A stretch of 64,000 bases of DNA from the NCBI RefSeq assembly GCF_020923495.1, contig NZ_CP064048.1, positions 3,411,001-3,475,000 of the forward strand, in the 5' to 3' direction. The notes beneath the pieces are model-generated. The model did no database searches and was not told the DNA's origin. It was given only the letters and a program-made list of their open reading frames with translations. The first letter of the stretch is position 1. Each line of letters starts with the position of its first letter. Made by a program: the position numbers and the translations under genes. Below, in pieces: positions 45,345-55,350 of this stretch. Origin of the DNA: Brevibacillus sedimenti (lineage in GTDB: Bacteria; Bacillota; Bacilli; Brevibacillales; Brevibacillaceae).

Positions 45345-47624
45345 CTACTCTTTTATCACGTGGCCGTATGGTATATGAATCAGATAAAACGGCATGCCCA
45401 GTTTGGTGCGCGGCCGCTGCAACTCCTGACGAATGACTGCTTGCGTTGTATCGCGGCCGCCCTGCTCCCATTCGAGAAGAAGCTGTCTGCACAAGTCGCG
45501 CCGCCGTTCTATGCGACAAGTGGCCTCCAATTGCTTCAGGATTTCCACCGATTGCTCCCCGCCGCGCCCCGTTTCGTACGCGATGGCAGCAGCGGCAATT
45601 CTGGCTCCTTCTGCACGGTTGCAGCTGCCTACTTCCAGCGCGTGTCGTTCGCTCTTGCTAAGCCAGTCGATGCACGCGTCCACCATTCCCCGCTCCCGGT
45701 ACAGGGAACTGATGTTGCGCGAGATCACGTCCATATGAAAATGATCCGAGATGGCGCCTGCCTCCTCGTACGCCCGGATGAGCTGTTGCAACGCCGCTTC
45801 CTCGTCGCCCATGCACAGGAGCAGAGCCGCTTCCCGATAGAAGTAGATTTTGGCGAAGAGACGGCTGCCGCTGCCGCGGAGGAACTGTTCAAAGCGGCGC
45901 CAAATCTTCAGGGCCATGTCCAGATTGCCCATCTGTTCAGCGACCACGCTCATATTGGAAACCAGATTGATCTTCAAATGCAGCGCTTCCGAGTTGCTTT
46001 GGCTCTTGAGAAACTGAAACGCCGTCCTGCACAGTTCGTACGCTTCCTTGTACCGCTTTTGCATGAAACGGGTGAGCGCAAGCGTGTTGTGCAGCCAGCC
46101 GCGCTCGATCATGGTCGCCTCATCCTCCAGGCCGTCGATCTCTCGCAACCCTTGATGCGCCAGGACTTCGGCGCGCTCCACGTTGAACTGTCGCTTCGTG
46201 GCCACCAACGTCAAATAGGCGTACAGCTGGGCGCGCATGGTAGGGGTATCCGCGACCCGGAGTGCCTGTTCGTATGCGGCGTTCACCTCGTCGTAGTTCC
46301 CCAGGTATGCCTGCATCAGCCCGCAGCGCTTCCACAGGTAGACTCGCTGCTCCACTGAGAATGATTCTTCCGTGCGCAGGGCCAGCTTGACGAGAGCAAG
46401 CACGTTTTCGTAGTTGCCCCAATGTTCAGAAATCGACACCGCCTGCTCTACATGTGCGAAACCATCCGCTGTCAGGCCTGCCATTAAAGCGTGATAGGCC
46501 AGGTGGCTGTAGTACTCCTCCGCCGTCCAGTATGACGGGCATCCACGCGCTATCAGTTTTTCGTACAACAAGCGGTGAGCAGCCTGCACTTCCTCTTCAC
46601 CGGGCGCTTCCGGCGAGTCGAGCTGCTCCGCCAGAAGCAGTCGGTCCCGCGTCATCGCCTGAATACCGGCCGCGGTCCATACGTGCTCGTTGGCATGCAC
46701 GGCGCGATAGAGCCGCAAAAACGCCTGCTCCTCCGCTGTCCATTCGAATGTGCCCAGCCCTTCTCCGGCGCCGGCTAGCAGTGCCTGCACCAGCATCGGC
46801 ATGCCGCCGCTTTGCCTGTACATCTGCGGGACCCGTTCCACAAGATCGGGGCGCTTCGCTTCCACGAACGCGCGCACCTGGTCTTCCGTCCACGCCTGCA
46901 GTTCCATGACACGCGGCTGCACATCGCCCACCAGATCAGACAAGAACTGCGCGCGAATCAGGCGAACATCGAACAATACCTGGAGCGGATTGCCTTCCTG
47001 CGCTTTCGGCGCTGGCTGCGGAACGCTGCGCATCGTGGCGACGACGCGGATGTGCGGATGGCGGCGCAGCAGCAGATTGTGGAAGGCATGAGCGGAGAGC
47101 CGGTCAGCCTCATCCAGGCGGTTAATAAACAACCAAAGCGTTTTGCCCGCCAGTGAAGGGCAGCGTTCCATCGCTTGTAGAAGGAGGCTTACGGAGCCTG
47201 TAATCAGGCGAAACACCTGCTCATTTTCCCGCGAGAGACGCCGTTCGGAAGCCGAAAGGGCGATCTCTTCAATCCTGACGGTGCCCGCAAACAGCTCGTC
47301 GTCCCTGGCATGGGGGAACAGACTGGTCCACTCGGCCGCATGTGCCTTGAGCAAGTCGGCAGCCTCCTGCCGAAAAACGGGTTCCAGCGCCATGAGCATC
47401 GCTTTTAGCCCGTAAAAAGAGTGGGACATGCGCCCGGTTACGTCGATCGACACGGCGAGATGACCTGCCTGGTGCACGTCTTCTGCTGCCTGTGCCATAA
47501 GCATGGCACCGCCCAGCCGCTCTTCTCCGATCAAGAGCACTGCCGCCTCTCGCACGGATTGAAGCTGATCGATCAGCGAGCGGTTCCAATCAACTTTCAC
47601 AGACGTTTCAGGAACGGCTACCAT
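45345..47624 (-). CDS. Large TPR protein with degenerate ATPase-like N-terminus (A)
   Basis: 759 residues from the ATG at 47624 preceded by AAAGGAGGCGGACT; an in-frame start at 47660 is less likely. The N-terminal 300 residues look like a STAND/AAA module: AAVLLIGEERLGGAML where a P-loop would be but without GK[ST], TLWLFINRLDEADRLSAHAF like Walker B, and IRVVATMRS like sensor 1. TPR-like helices fill the rest (YDEVNAAYEQALRVADTPT; FEQFLRGSGSRLFAKIYFYR). The paralogue B is at 33418-35382. The start overlaps the stop of PEARL-like 2. A role in organising the modifying enzymes is inferred. Confidence 0.7.
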   Translation of the reverse strand: MVAVPETSVKVDWNRSLIDQLQSVREAAVLLIGEERLGGAMLMAQAAEDVHQAGHLAVSIDVTGRMSHSFYGLKAMLMALEPVFRQEAADLLKAHAAEWTSLFPHARDDELFAGTVRIEEIALSASERRLSRENEQVFRLITGSVSLLLQAMERCPSLAGKTLWLFINRLDEADRLSAHAFHNLLLRRHPHIRVVATMRSVPQPAPKAQEGNPLQVLFDVRLIRAQFLSDLVGDVQPRVMELQAWTEDQVRAFVEAKRPDLVERVPQMYRQSGGMPMLVQALLAGAGEGLGTFEWTAEEQAFLRLYRAVHANEHVWTAAGIQAMTRDRLLLAEQLDSPEAPGEEEVQAAHRLLYEKLIARGCPSYWTAEEYYSHLAYHALMAGLTADGFAHVEQAVSISEHWGNYENVLALVKLALRTEESFSVEQRVYLWKRCGLMQAYLGNYDEVNAAYEQALRVADTPTMRAQLYAYLTLVATKRQFNVERAEVLAHQGLREIDGLEDEATMIERGWLHNTLALTRFMQKRYKEAYELCRTAFQFLKSQSNSEALHLKINLVSNMSVVAEQMGNLDMALKIWRRFEQFLRGSGSRLFAKIYFYREAALLLCMGDEEAALQQLIRAYEEAGAISDHFHMDVISRNISSLYRERGMVDACIDWLSKSERHALEVGSCNRAEGARIAAAAIAYETGRGGEQSVEILKQLEATCRIERRRDLCRQLLLEWEQGGRDTTQAVIRQELQRPRTKLGMPFYLIHIPYGHVIKE

Positions 47625-50125
47625 AGTCCGCCTCCTTTGTTCTCGGTTCTGGTCTTCCACACGTTCATGCGAAATTCGCAGGAATATCGGCCCGCTTCAC
47701 TGGTCAGCCACAACTGACCCGGCGTCGGCAGCATTTCTTCGATCAAGAGCCGCTCATTGTTTTGCACGATCGAGCGCAGCATCTCAACGCAGAAGAAGTT
47801 GCGAAAATCCACCACATAGGGTTTGCGCTCCGACAAACCGCGAATGTAGACCACGTCCGGCATGCCCTGCTTTTCTTTAAAGCGGAATACGTTGAGGAAC
47901 GCAGCTGCATCGTCTTTGTCGAGCAGTTCCGCGACCGCCTGTGCCCCGCATTCCCAGCGTTCCCGCTGGTAGACTGCTCCGTCGATGACGATGCGCGGGG
48001 TATGGTCGCCGAGCGAAATCGGCATGTGTGTCAAAGCCGGCAGGGCAAACAGCATGAAGGGCAGATACGTTACCTGATCAGCCAGTTGAATGTACAGGCG
48101 GATCTCTTCGCCACTCTTCACGTTTTGCAGCCCGAGTGTGCCGTCTTCCTTCAATACGACCTCCAGATCGTACATCGGGATGACGTCGTCGCCCTTTTTC
48201 AAGGACAGCTCTGAAAACTGCATCGCACGGCCCGGAAAATCGTAAAAGCCTTTGTTGCGGCGGACGACTTCCGGCGCGACGAGCTGACGGAACTCAGCCG
48301 TTTTATTCAGCTCACGGCACAGGTCTTCCCGCAGTGCTTCCCGGTTCGGGTAGAAGATGGTCATCCAGTTTGGCACGAGCAGGTGGCTGTGCAGCTTGCC
48401 CAGCACCACCTGAAAATCTCCCTTCGCCATCGCATCGATGCTTTCACTGGCGATAAACAGGTCCGGCAAGCTATACATAGGCATCGTGACTTCGCGAATC
48501 GGCAGTGCAGCGCTGGAAAGCTCGACACAATGCGGGCTGTCAGCCGCTTTGCAGCGGACCAGTTCTTCGATTTGCCCGACGACTTGTGGTTTGAACGGTT
48601 CCAATGAATCTGGATACCTGTCCCGCAGCGCGTTCACAAAGGTGTAATACGGAACGGGAGCGCCACCGTTGGAGATGGAGTCAAACACTTCTTTGCCGAG
48701 CCTTTGCGCATGCAGCCATAGTTCGTAGCCGTAGTACGCGCTCAATTCCAGCGCCCCGCGCAGGTCTTTGCACAGCTTTTCATGGAACTGCCTGCCCATG
48801 ACAAATCGCTCGATGTGCCCTTTTGTTTCCTCGTAGAAGATGTAGCGGTCGGCATAGAGACTGCCGCTGCCCCGGCGGGCCGATTCTCCGGTCTGCTCGG
48901 TGAATCGCGCTTCGCCTTCGCTGATCAGCTCGATGCGGGCCTGCAAATCCTGCTCGGCCGACATGCGCGCAAGCCATGCCTCCCAACCGCGCAAGCGCTC
49001 CAGCCACATCTGCCGTTGATCGGACGGCGGCAGCGCCGCTACTTGTTCGATCACGTAGGGGAGCGGGTTCCCCAGCGTTGACGGAACGTGCAGTTCCTGC
49101 TTCAACAGCCCGGCTTGCAGCAGGTGGGAAAGCGGCTTTTCCACAGTCAGGCGCTCCTTCTCGTCCAGAGGGGCGAGCAGCTCCGGCAGGCTTTTCGTGC
49201 CGTCCGCCTTCCTGAGCAGGGAGGCCAGCGTACGGCCTACCGTTACGGTTTTTCCGCTGTTGTGCAGGTGCAAAATCCCTTTCTCCGGAACCGCCTCCAC
49301 CATCGGATGCAGGTGGACCGGGAGATGAGGCCGGAGCGTATCGTCTTGCCTGATGGCTTCCGCCAGGCGTTTGATCGCCCAGAAAGCCAGGAATACTTCG
49401 CGATGCCGGATGATGTCGCCCGTTTGAAAACGCGCGTCGAGGTATGACGAATCAGAATCGTCGATGCTGCCGTAGTTCAGCGGGCCAAAGAAGCTGGAGG
49501 TCTCGTTTTTTCCGCACAGGCGCTGCACGTAATGGAAGAAGCGCCGCTCCATGCGTTTGACGGCCGCGTTTCGGTCCGGCAGCGGTGTGTAGCTGAGATA
49601 CTTCGGGACGTTGTTTGCGTACATGTCCGGTGAGGAGAGGTAGACCGCTTCCTGGTACTTGCGATCTTTCACGAGCTGGCGCAGCTTTTCGCGTTTTTCG
49701 GCCAACTCCTGCTCAAACGTCTCCGGCACCAGCGCCAGCAATTCCTGGTAGTCTTTGGCAATTAGGTCCCAGGCTGCCGCGCAGTCGTGCAGCTCATTCG
49801 GGCCGGTGAGTTCCAGTTCGGCCAGTTTGGCAGCGGCGCCTGTCTCCCGGCGCTGCAAGAACCGCGACAGCTTCTGCCTGCTTTTTCTCGGCAACCCGCC
49901 GCTTCGTTCGGCGATTTCCAGCAGCGCTGCCGTCTGGACATCCAGTGAACGCTCTACCTGCACAATCTGCCGTGCCATGTCGCTGGTGCGGGGAAACGCC
50001 AATGCTTCCAGCCACTCAAATGGAAATCCGGTGCTGCGGATGATGTAGTGCGGGAAAAAACGCCATTCAAAATCAGGGGAAAACGGCTGCGTCCCCGCCT
50101 GATTTTCGGCCGTCATCATGTTCAT
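47618..50125 (-). CDS. LanB N-terminal-domain protein 2, probable PEARL
   Basis: 835 residues. IRSTGFPFEWLEAL (28-41), KNETSSFFGPLNYG (about 205), GSLYADRYIFYEETKG, YSLPDLFIASE, RIVIDGAVYQRERW, MLPTPGQLWL and YSCEFRM. The motif around 590 reads VLGKLHSHL, with Lys replacing the Glu of all six paralogues, a possible functional change. The ATG overlaps the stop of PEARL-like 1. Confidence 0.82.
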   Translation of the reverse strand: MNMMTAENQAGTQPFSPDFEWRFFPHYIIRSTGFPFEWLEALAFPRTSDMARQIVQVERSLDVQTAALLEIAERSGGLPRKSRQKLSRFLQRRETGAAAKLAELELTGPNELHDCAAAWDLIAKDYQELLALVPETFEQELAEKREKLRQLVKDRKYQEAVYLSSPDMYANNVPKYLSYTPLPDRNAAVKRMERRFFHYVQRLCGKNETSSFFGPLNYGSIDDSDSSYLDARFQTGDIIRHREVFLAFWAIKRLAEAIRQDDTLRPHLPVHLHPMVEAVPEKGILHLHNSGKTVTVGRTLASLLRKADGTKSLPELLAPLDEKERLTVEKPLSHLLQAGLLKQELHVPSTLGNPLPYVIEQVAALPPSDQRQMWLERLRGWEAWLARMSAEQDLQARIELISEGEARFTEQTGESARRGSGSLYADRYIFYEETKGHIERFVMGRQFHEKLCKDLRGALELSAYYGYELWLHAQRLGKEVFDSISNGGAPVPYYTFVNALRDRYPDSLEPFKPQVVGQIEELVRCKAADSPHCVELSSAALPIREVTMPMYSLPDLFIASESIDAMAKGDFQVVLGKLHSHLLVPNWMTIFYPNREALREDLCRELNKTAEFRQLVAPEVVRRNKGFYDFPGRAMQFSELSLKKGDDVIPMYDLEVVLKEDGTLGLQNVKSGEEIRLYIQLADQVTYLPFMLFALPALTHMPISLGDHTPRIVIDGAVYQRERWECGAQAVAELLDKDDAAAFLNVFRFKEKQGMPDVVYIRGLSERKPYVVDFRNFFCVEMLRSIVQNNERLLIEEMLPTPGQLWLTSEAGRYSCEFRMNVWKTRTENKGGGLW

Positions 50126-52718
50126 CGCCTATCCATCCTCGCTTCCTGCTTCTGCCTCAAACCGGCAGAGTAGTCGTACACATAACCTGTCCGGAGTTCA
50201 AACGTATGCACACCGATATCATCATGCCACCACAGATGCTCCGGGCCCGGATACATCTCGCTGATCGACACGCGGTCAGTCTGGGCCGCCACCCGCACCA
50301 TCCACTCAAGCGACCAGGGGATGGACAGATCGACATACATCGGTTTCTCGCCCGCCTTCCATTTCACAAAAAAGCGGTCGGGCAGATCGAACTGCATCTG
50401 CTTGCGAGCCATGTGCACAAACAAGGGGAACCCTTTCAGTTCCAGGGAATCAGCCCGCATGTGTTCGGCCGGAATCTCCCACCGTTCACGCTGCATCACC
50501 ACACCGTCGACGACAATGCGTGGAGAGTGTTTCACATCCGCCTCCTCCTGCTCGCTGGAAACCGTAATTGCGATCGGCACCACGCATGGCAGGGAAAAAC
50601 AACCGTGCGCGGCCGAGTGCAAATCTCCCGGATAGAGGGTGAGCGGCTTTCCGTTTGCCCAGAGCGTGAGCCGCCCGTCGATCTCACGCACCGCGACCTG
50701 ATGGATCGGAATGACATAGGCAGGCTCTTTGGTCGAAACGGCGGAGAGCAGGATCGTATGGCCCGGCAGCTCCGGAGTGACATGCTTGTTTCGCCGCTCC
50801 GTGATGATTGTAGCCATGCGCTCCCACTGCGGCATCCTTTGAATGCGCTGTTCAAACCGTGCCCACAGCGCCTCTGGATCATCCGCAAAGTACGCCATGA
50901 ACCCGTTGAAAATCGTTGAGCAGTCATCATGCAGTTCACCGAGCACCAGCCGGAACTCCCCTCGCTCGACCGCATCAGCAGAAGGTGCCGCGACCATGAT
51001 ATCGGGACTTGGCAGGGTCATCTGCAGGTGAGCCAGCGCTCGTTCGATCTCTTCCTGGAACGGTTCCAACAGGTCGCGGACCTCTTCCTCGCTGATGTGC
51101 AGTTCGCCCCCGAATGTTCCTCCTGCCGCTGGCGCAGCAGCGCTTGGATGCGGGATTGGAATTGACGGGTGTACCTCATCTCCGGTTCGCCCTGCTCAAA
51201 CAGCGGGATCATGTCGATGTAGCGGACCACTTTCCCGTCCGCCGCCAGCTTGCGGTACAATGTCCTGCCCGCCTGTTGGTAATCCATCCATTTCAGGACG
51301 GCAGCGGCTGTCAGAAGTTTTAATGTTGTTAAAAACGAACCGGTCAGCGCCCGATAGAGGGGGCCGCCAATCGTCAACGCGGAGAGCGTGCCTGCACAAT
51401 CTTCGTACAGCGCGGTGCGGTCCGCATACAAGGCTCCGCCCTTTCGCCGCGTATCCTCTTCCACCAGGTCAGCGAGCTGCCTTTCCACATCCTCCCACAC
51501 CTGTACGCGCTCCGGATACGGGGTATGTTCCAATAAGACCCGGAAACCTTCCAGTCTATCGATCAACTCCTCCCCCGCTTGACGCGCCGCTGGCGGAAGT
51601 GCCGCCAGTTGGTCCCGCAGTTCGGCCAAGGCGTCTACGCGCACCGGAGAGAGGGGAATCGACAGATCGATCAACCGTTTGTTCTTGAGCTCATGCAAAA
51701 GCGCGATCAACGCAATTTCATCCATGGACAATTCCGCGGCCACTCGCGAAACGGTCTTCTCGCCGTCCAACGCCAGAAACACACGTGCATGCGCATCCGG
51801 CAAGCGGAACGTCCGGTTGAGTCCGTGGAAATGAAACGTGTGGCTGTCCAGGGGGCGCACCAGCGGATTGGGGCGCGGCTTCAGATGCGGGAGGATTTCG
51901 TTGCGCCCGGCCAGCTTTTGCGCCAGCAGCTTGACATACCAGTGGGCGATAAACACGCGCCGCTTTCCCAGGACGTTCCCTTCGCGAAACGCGCGTCGAA
52001 TCGCTCGCGGCTCTGCGACGTTACACGTTCCGTAATTGACGGGCCCGAAGAACGACGTCGTGTCGTTCTTGGCACAAAAGCGCTGCAGGTACGCAAAGAT
52101 CATTCGCTCGGCACCTCGTGCGGTGCTGTTCCAGTCCGGTTCTGGCTTGGCTTCCCAGTCCTTGCTGTACTTTATCACTCGCTGAAAGGAAGACGGGCTG
52201 CTGAGAAACACCGCCTCCTGAAAACGCGGATCGTTCACCTTCGCCATCATGACGCGGCGCACGCGGGCCAACTCCGCTTGAAACAGCTCCTCCCCCGCCG
52301 CTATTGCCTCTGCCCGCCTGCTTTCCAGCTCGTTCCACTCATCCACAAAGTGCTCCCAGTCTGTGTTTTCATACCGGCGGCTCTTCCAAAAGGCCACATC
52401 GTCCAAAGAGAGCGTCCGGTTTTTCATCACGCGCTTCCTTAATTTGTACAGTGTCGGAAACACCGCCGACCCGACCTCTTCCCGCTCTTGTTCATACGCG
52501 ATCAGGCGGGGAAACAGCTCGTGCACAAAGCGATCGCGCAGCCGGTCCTGCTCCTGCTCCAGTGCGAGCAGCCGCTTCGCTTGCGCCAGCGTTTGTGTGC
52601 ACCGCAACTCTTCCAACCATTCAAAGGGAAAGCCGGTCGTACGAAACACGAAATCCTGCAGCAGCTCCCAACCGGTATCCAGCGAATGCGTCTGCACCGC
52701 TTGGCTGTTTTTCAACAT
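50122..52718 (-). CDS. LanB N-terminal-domain protein 1, probable PEARL, split by a G-tract frameshift
   Basis: The first 535 or so codons run in one frame (FRTTGFPFEWLEEL, KNDTTSFFGPVNYG, GALYADRTALYEDCAG). The remainder is in another frame (PSPDIMVAAPSAD, VLGELHDDCS, RIVVDGVVMQRERW, MYPGPEHLWW, HTFELRT). The break is the G5 tract 51107-51111 (C5 on the plus strand). One extra G joins HSGGELHISEEEVRDLLEPF and gives about 865 residues, the longest of the seven. It is either a sequence error, a disabled copy or two proteins by reinitiation (second frame from 51069). It follows the MFS gene by 12 bases; ATG at 52718 with GGGAAGTGA. Confidence 0.78.
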
Positions 52719-52730
52719 CAAATCACTTCC

Positions 52731-53972
52731 CTATCCCTGTGTAGAAACGGAAGATGGAACACGGTGGGCAGTCCGGGTCAGCCACAATCCAACCACGCCG
52801 CACAAGATCAGCCCGACGCCTGCAACCTTGTAACTGTCAGCTGCTCCCAGCCACCCGATCAACGCACCGGCCAGCAGGCTGGAACCGGACTCGCCGATAA
52901 AGGCGGTCGTCGATTGCATGCTGAACACTTTGCCAAGCCGGTCGTTGGGCACGGAGTTCTGCACGAGCAGAATCTGCGGCATATCGATCAACGATTCCGC
53001 CGCGCCGGCCAGGAAGGCGAAGCCGACCGCCAGGACAAACATGTCTGTGGAGCCGATCAGGAAGTAAAACAAGCCCCAGAGCGCCCAGCCGCTGAAAATG
53101 ACCCTTGCGAATTTCTTGATCTGGATTTTGCCGAGCAGAAGCGTCATCAGCAAGTTGCCGACCGCAAACGCGCTCAAAATGATCCCATACCCCTTGGAGC
53201 CCATGTCCCACACCTGATCGGACAGAATGGGAAGGCCCAAACGGTCAAGACCGACAATCAGACAAAGACCCACGCCAAAGAAAAAGATGGACCAAAACAG
53301 CGGACGAACGGTTTTGACGAAGAGGTAAGTATCGTAAATGTCCCGGAATACTGATACCTGCACATTCTTCTTTTCAATCGGCGGTATCTTGGTCGGCAGC
53401 AGGGACAGAATCGAGACGACGTAGCTGGCGGCGGTGATCAGATAGATGAAAATCGCGCTGGTCTGCGCAATCAGCACGCCTCCGATCATCGGCCCGATGG
53501 CGCGCATCAGCTGGAAGGACGCCTGCATGAATGAGTTGCCTGCCGACCAGAGTTCTTTCGGCATAAAGCTCGTAAGCGACGCTCTCATCGCCGGGAAAAA
53601 GAAGCAGCGTACCGTACTGAGCACAAATGCCGTAATGGCCAGATTCCATACGTGCAAAAGATCGAGCCAGTAGAAAAAGGGTACGGTGAGGAGAGAGACA
53701 AGGCGGATGATGTCCCCGTACACCATCACGCGTTTGCGGTCCCAGCGATCGGCATAGGCGCCGCCGAGCAGCCCAAAGAAGATGTATGGTGCCGATGTGG
53801 CGAGAACCACAAGACCCGCGACGAATGAGGAATTGGTCATTTTGTAGGCGAGCCAGAAAAACGCAATCTGGTACAGGGAGTCCCCGAAATTTGCGGTCGT
53901 TTGCCCGATCCACACCAACACGTAATTCGGGATGGTGAACAATTGCTTGTACCCGGCTTGATCGTGTGCCAT
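52731..53972 (-). CDS. MFS exporter (MFS_3/EntS-like)
   Basis: 413 residues and about 12 membrane helices. Loop 2-3 signature GGAYADRWDRKRVMVYGDIIR is characteristic of the drug/siderophore export branch. ATG at 53972 (MAHDQAGYKQLF) with AGAGGAGG seven bases upstream; an in-frame extension to 54035 would overlap tldE. Located between the protease pair and the PEARL genes, it is the only transporter in the operon and so the probable exporter of the released product and self-resistance determinant. Confidence 0.88.
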   Translation of the reverse strand: MAHDQAGYKQLFTIPNYVLVWIGQTTANFGDSLYQIAFFWLAYKMTNSSFVAGLVVLATSAPYIFFGLLGGAYADRWDRKRVMVYGDIIRLVSLLTVPFFYWLDLLHVWNLAITAFVLSTVRCFFFPAMRASLTSFMPKELWSAGNSFMQASFQLMRAIGPMIGGVLIAQTSAIFIYLITAASYVVSILSLLPTKIPPIEKKNVQVSVFRDIYDTYLFVKTVRPLFWSIFFFGVGLCLIVGLDRLGLPILSDQVWDMGSKGYGIILSAFAVGNLLMTLLLGKIQIKKFARVIFSGWALWGLFYFLIGSTDMFVLAVGFAFLAGAAESLIDMPQILLVQNSVPNDRLGKVFSMQSTTAFIGESGSSLLAGALIGWLGAADSYKVAGVGLILCGVVGLWLTRTAHRVPSSVSTQG

Positions 53973-53991
53973 AGCAACATCCTCCTCTGCT

Positions 53992-55350
53992 TCAGATGAC
54001 AATGTGCCCCTCCTGTACCTCAGCATCGTCAACAAAGATCGTTGGCGATCCGGCGCCCTTTGCCTGAAGAAAGAACGTCAGGTCGCTGCCGAAGGAAGAG
54101 AGTTTGCGGAGAAAGCGGAACGGATGCAGGGCGACTGCTACCGAACTCACTTGTCGTTCGCGCTTGCCGCCGCGTATCAGCCACCCGTCGGCAACAAACC
54201 TGATCATCCCGTTTTGGCTGACAAATTCAGGCGGCTGGACTGCGTGAACAATCTCCACGCCCAGATCGGTCTGCCTCCTCCATTCCGCGTGATCCGTCCC
54301 GCCAGGTACAAAATAGATATTGCTCGGACTTACACTGTCGGAGTGGTTCCGCGAGCGAACGCCATTGCCTGTGGAGGTGACGCCCCACCTTTGCGCCGTT
54401 ACCGTCGAGTGCAGAAACTTCGCCATGACGCCGCTGTCAATCAGCACCGTGCGTTGCGACGGTGTTCCTTCCTCGTCAAACGCACGACTTGCCCATCCGC
54501 CCGGCAAGCAGGCATCATCGACCAGCGTTACATGCCTTTTGGCCAGCCGCTTCCCAATCAGACCCGCCAACTCCGGTGAGCCCAACAAACGCGGCCCGGA
54601 AAACAGGATGCCGTATTTGCGCGCGATGTCAGCCCCGATGCTGGGCGGTATGGACAGCCGAATGGTGCCCGGTTGAAGTGTCGTCTCTTCCCGCGGCCAT
54701 GCCAGCAACTGACCGATCCGCTCCTCAAGGTCACCCGTCCTGAAATCAGCCGCTCGAAGCGCGAACGTTCCTTCGAGCAAAAATCCGTGTCGCCCCTCCA
54801 GCAAGAGCTGGAGACTGTACTTGTTTGCTGCATCCGACATCATCTGGCCGTCTGAGCGAACCAGCGCCGTGAATGTGCGCCCGCTGATGCACTCCCAGCG
54901 ATGCAGATGAAAGGCGGAAGGGACGAATCGTTCCTGCCATTTCCGCATCATGTCGCGGATTGCAAGAAAATCGACGGCATCCGTGTCCGAATCAACGTGT
55001 GCATACCGCCCCTGCCTGGCCGCATCGACCCACGTGATCTGCTTCACCCGCTCTCGTGGAGTGCGGATCAGTTCGCGCACCGTCTGGATCAATCGGCTCT
55101 CGATGCCGGCAGCATTCAGCGCGTCGGAAACAAACGTCACGGTCTGTCCGTCGACGTCCAACTGCACATGCACATTGCTTTCCGCGCCGCTTCTCAATGC
55201 GACTCCTTGGTAAGGTGTCCAGTGCAGGCGCACCATCTCCTCCACACGCAGGAAAATCTCCACGTTGTCAGCGCCCGCCGCCACTGCCCTTTCCGCCAGC
55301 CGGACCGCCCAATCGTCGACGCGTACGTTATCGATCACCCCGATGTTCAT
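53992..55350 (-). CDS. tldE: TldE/PmbA-type partner of TldD protease
   Basis: 452 residues of the PmbA/TldD modulator fold. No HExxxH zinc site, as expected for TldE subunits. Family segments: GGWASRAFDEEGTPSQRTVL, TSTGNGVRSRNHSDSVSPSN and FVSQNGMIRFVADGWLIRGG. With TldD it forms a heterodimeric metalloprotease that digests unfolded peptides, known to cut leader peptides of microcin B17 and other RiPPs. The start overlaps the stop of tldD by ATGA. Location next to the precursor points to release of the product from the scaffold. Confidence 0.85.
   Translation of the reverse strand: MNIGVIDNVRVDDWAVRLAERAVAAGADNVEIFLRVEEMVRLHWTPYQGVALRSGAESNVHVQLDVDGQTVTFVSDALNAAGIESRLIQTVRELIRTPRERVKQITWVDAARQGRYAHVDSDTDAVDFLAIRDMMRKWQERFVPSAFHLHRWECISGRTFTALVRSDGQMMSDAANKYSLQLLLEGRHGFLLEGTFALRAADFRTGDLEERIGQLLAWPREETTLQPGTIRLSIPPSIGADIARKYGILFSGPRLLGSPELAGLIGKRLAKRHVTLVDDACLPGGWASRAFDEEGTPSQRTVLIDSGVMAKFLHSTVTAQRWGVTSTGNGVRSRNHSDSVSPSNIYFVPGGTDHAEWRRQTDLGVEIVHAVQPPEFVSQNGMIRFVADGWLIRGGKRERQVSSVAVALHPFRFLRKLSSFGSDLTFFLQAKGAGSPTIFVDDAEVQEGHIVI

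Noticed and set aside
45331-45519. N-terminal extension of PEARL-like 3
   Set aside because: It would overlap TPR protein A by about 175 bases; the ATG at 45330 has a ribosome site and gives the family N-terminus.
26955-52718. Calling the seven LanB-like proteins lantibiotic dehydratases
   Set aside because: They end before any elimination domain, no LanC cyclase is present, and the only precursor-like peptide has no Ser, Thr or Cys.
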